In this document: positions 63,939 through 64,000 of the stretch, in pieces
How positions within the stretch are numbered: the first letter of the stretch is position 1
Layout of the letters: the number at the start of each line of letters is the position of its first letter
DNA from: Aliidiomarina haloalkalitolerans
Lineage (GTDB): Bacteria > Pseudomonadota > Gammaproteobacteria > Enterobacterales > Alteromonadaceae
DNA: 64,000 nt
Direction of reading: 5' to 3'
Assembly (NCBI RefSeq): GCF_003987315.1
Contig: NZ_PIPI01000001.1
Span: 1 to 64,000, forward strand
Translations under genes and position numbers: made by a program
Notes under the pieces: model-generated
What the model was told of the DNA's origin: nothing
Databases searched by the model: none
What the model saw: only the letters and a program-made list of their open reading frames with translations

Positions 63939-63985
63939 TTAGTCATCGTGCGACTCGACCAACAACAAGAGACGCACGATGCTAA
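63939..63985. repeat. Long hairpin after fadR
   Basis: TTAG-T-CATCGTGCG (63939-63952) pairs with CGCACGATG-CTAA (63973-63985), leaving a 20-base loop and one bulge. On the plus strand no T-run follows inside the window (A-run instead), so its role as terminator is unclear. Confidence 0.5.
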
Positions 63986-64000
63986 CCATAAAAAAAACCT

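Overview
The window looks like chromosomal DNA of a marine gammaproteobacterium in the Alteromonadales, most likely of the Idiomarinaceae (Idiomarina, Pseudidiomarina or Aliidiomarina type). This is inferred from protein similarity and gene order, not from a database search. Blocks shared with Escherichia coli and its relatives include apt-dnaX-ybaB-recR-htpG-adk, yoaA-tsaB-slp-fadD-rnd, ycgL-ycgM-ycgN, nrdR-ribD-ribBA and a complete hisGDCBHAF(IE) operon. Two large TonB-dependent receptors and a six-gene TonB energising operon fit an aquatic scavenger of peptides or organic matter.

Layout. 1-830: the 5' part of a TnpB-type transposase gene (IS200/IS605 superfamily) and its hairpin-bearing end, directly upstream of upp. 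0.9-5.2 kb: upp, ettA and a BtuB-like receptor. 5.3-9.6 kb: glyA, nrdR, ribD, a ribBA-type gene with a degenerate second domain, then the 4.5S RNA gene. 9.8-17.3 kb: enoyl-CoA hydratase, a FabH-like synthase, a YajG-like lipoprotein, a periplasmic cyclophilin, AmpG, a ketopantoate reductase-like protein, tryptophan 2,3-dioxygenase and a small PriC-like protein. 17.7-26.1 kb: a 926-residue TonB-dependent receptor and an operon of DUF3450, a TtpC-like MotA/TolQ/ExbB protein, ExbB, ExbD, TonB and a TPR protein. 26.2-34.0 kb: a 41-residue membrane peptide, a CheY-like receiver, apt, dnaX with a very long repetitive linker, ybaB, recR, htpG behind a near-perfect heat-shock promoter, and adk. 34.1-40.7 kb: a MAPEG protein, an alpha/beta hydrolase, a SufS/CsdA-type desulfurase, a MATE transporter, and an unusual exported fusion of DUF305, a histidine-rich stretch and an LVIVD beta-propeller.

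40.9-42.6 kb holds the most interesting accessory module: three overlapping genes matching a tripartite HipBST toxin-antitoxin system. HipB is the DNA-binding protein, HipS a free-standing HipA N-terminal subdomain, and HipT the kinase with an SIS motif. A palindromic operator candidate precedes them. 42.7-50.5 kb (minus strand) is the whole histidine operon, with a leader peptide carrying five consecutive His codons, an attenuator, and a repeat-filled gap between hisF and hisIE. 50.5-63.9 kb: a YfiR-domain/coiled-coil histidine kinase, yoaA, tsaB, slp, a hydrolase, fadD, rnd, ycgL, an MltB-like transglycosylase, ycgM-like and ycgN genes, dsbB and fadR. FadR-like operators lie upstream of both fadR and fadD, so the regulator and a probable target are both visible.

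A theme runs through the window: short tandem repeats of 12-42 bp occur inside otherwise conserved genes (panE-like, dnaX, tsaB, ycgM-like) and in intergenic regions (hisF-hisIE, upstream of htpG). They keep the reading frame wherever they fall in genes. No tRNA, 16S/23S rRNA or CRISPR array was found.
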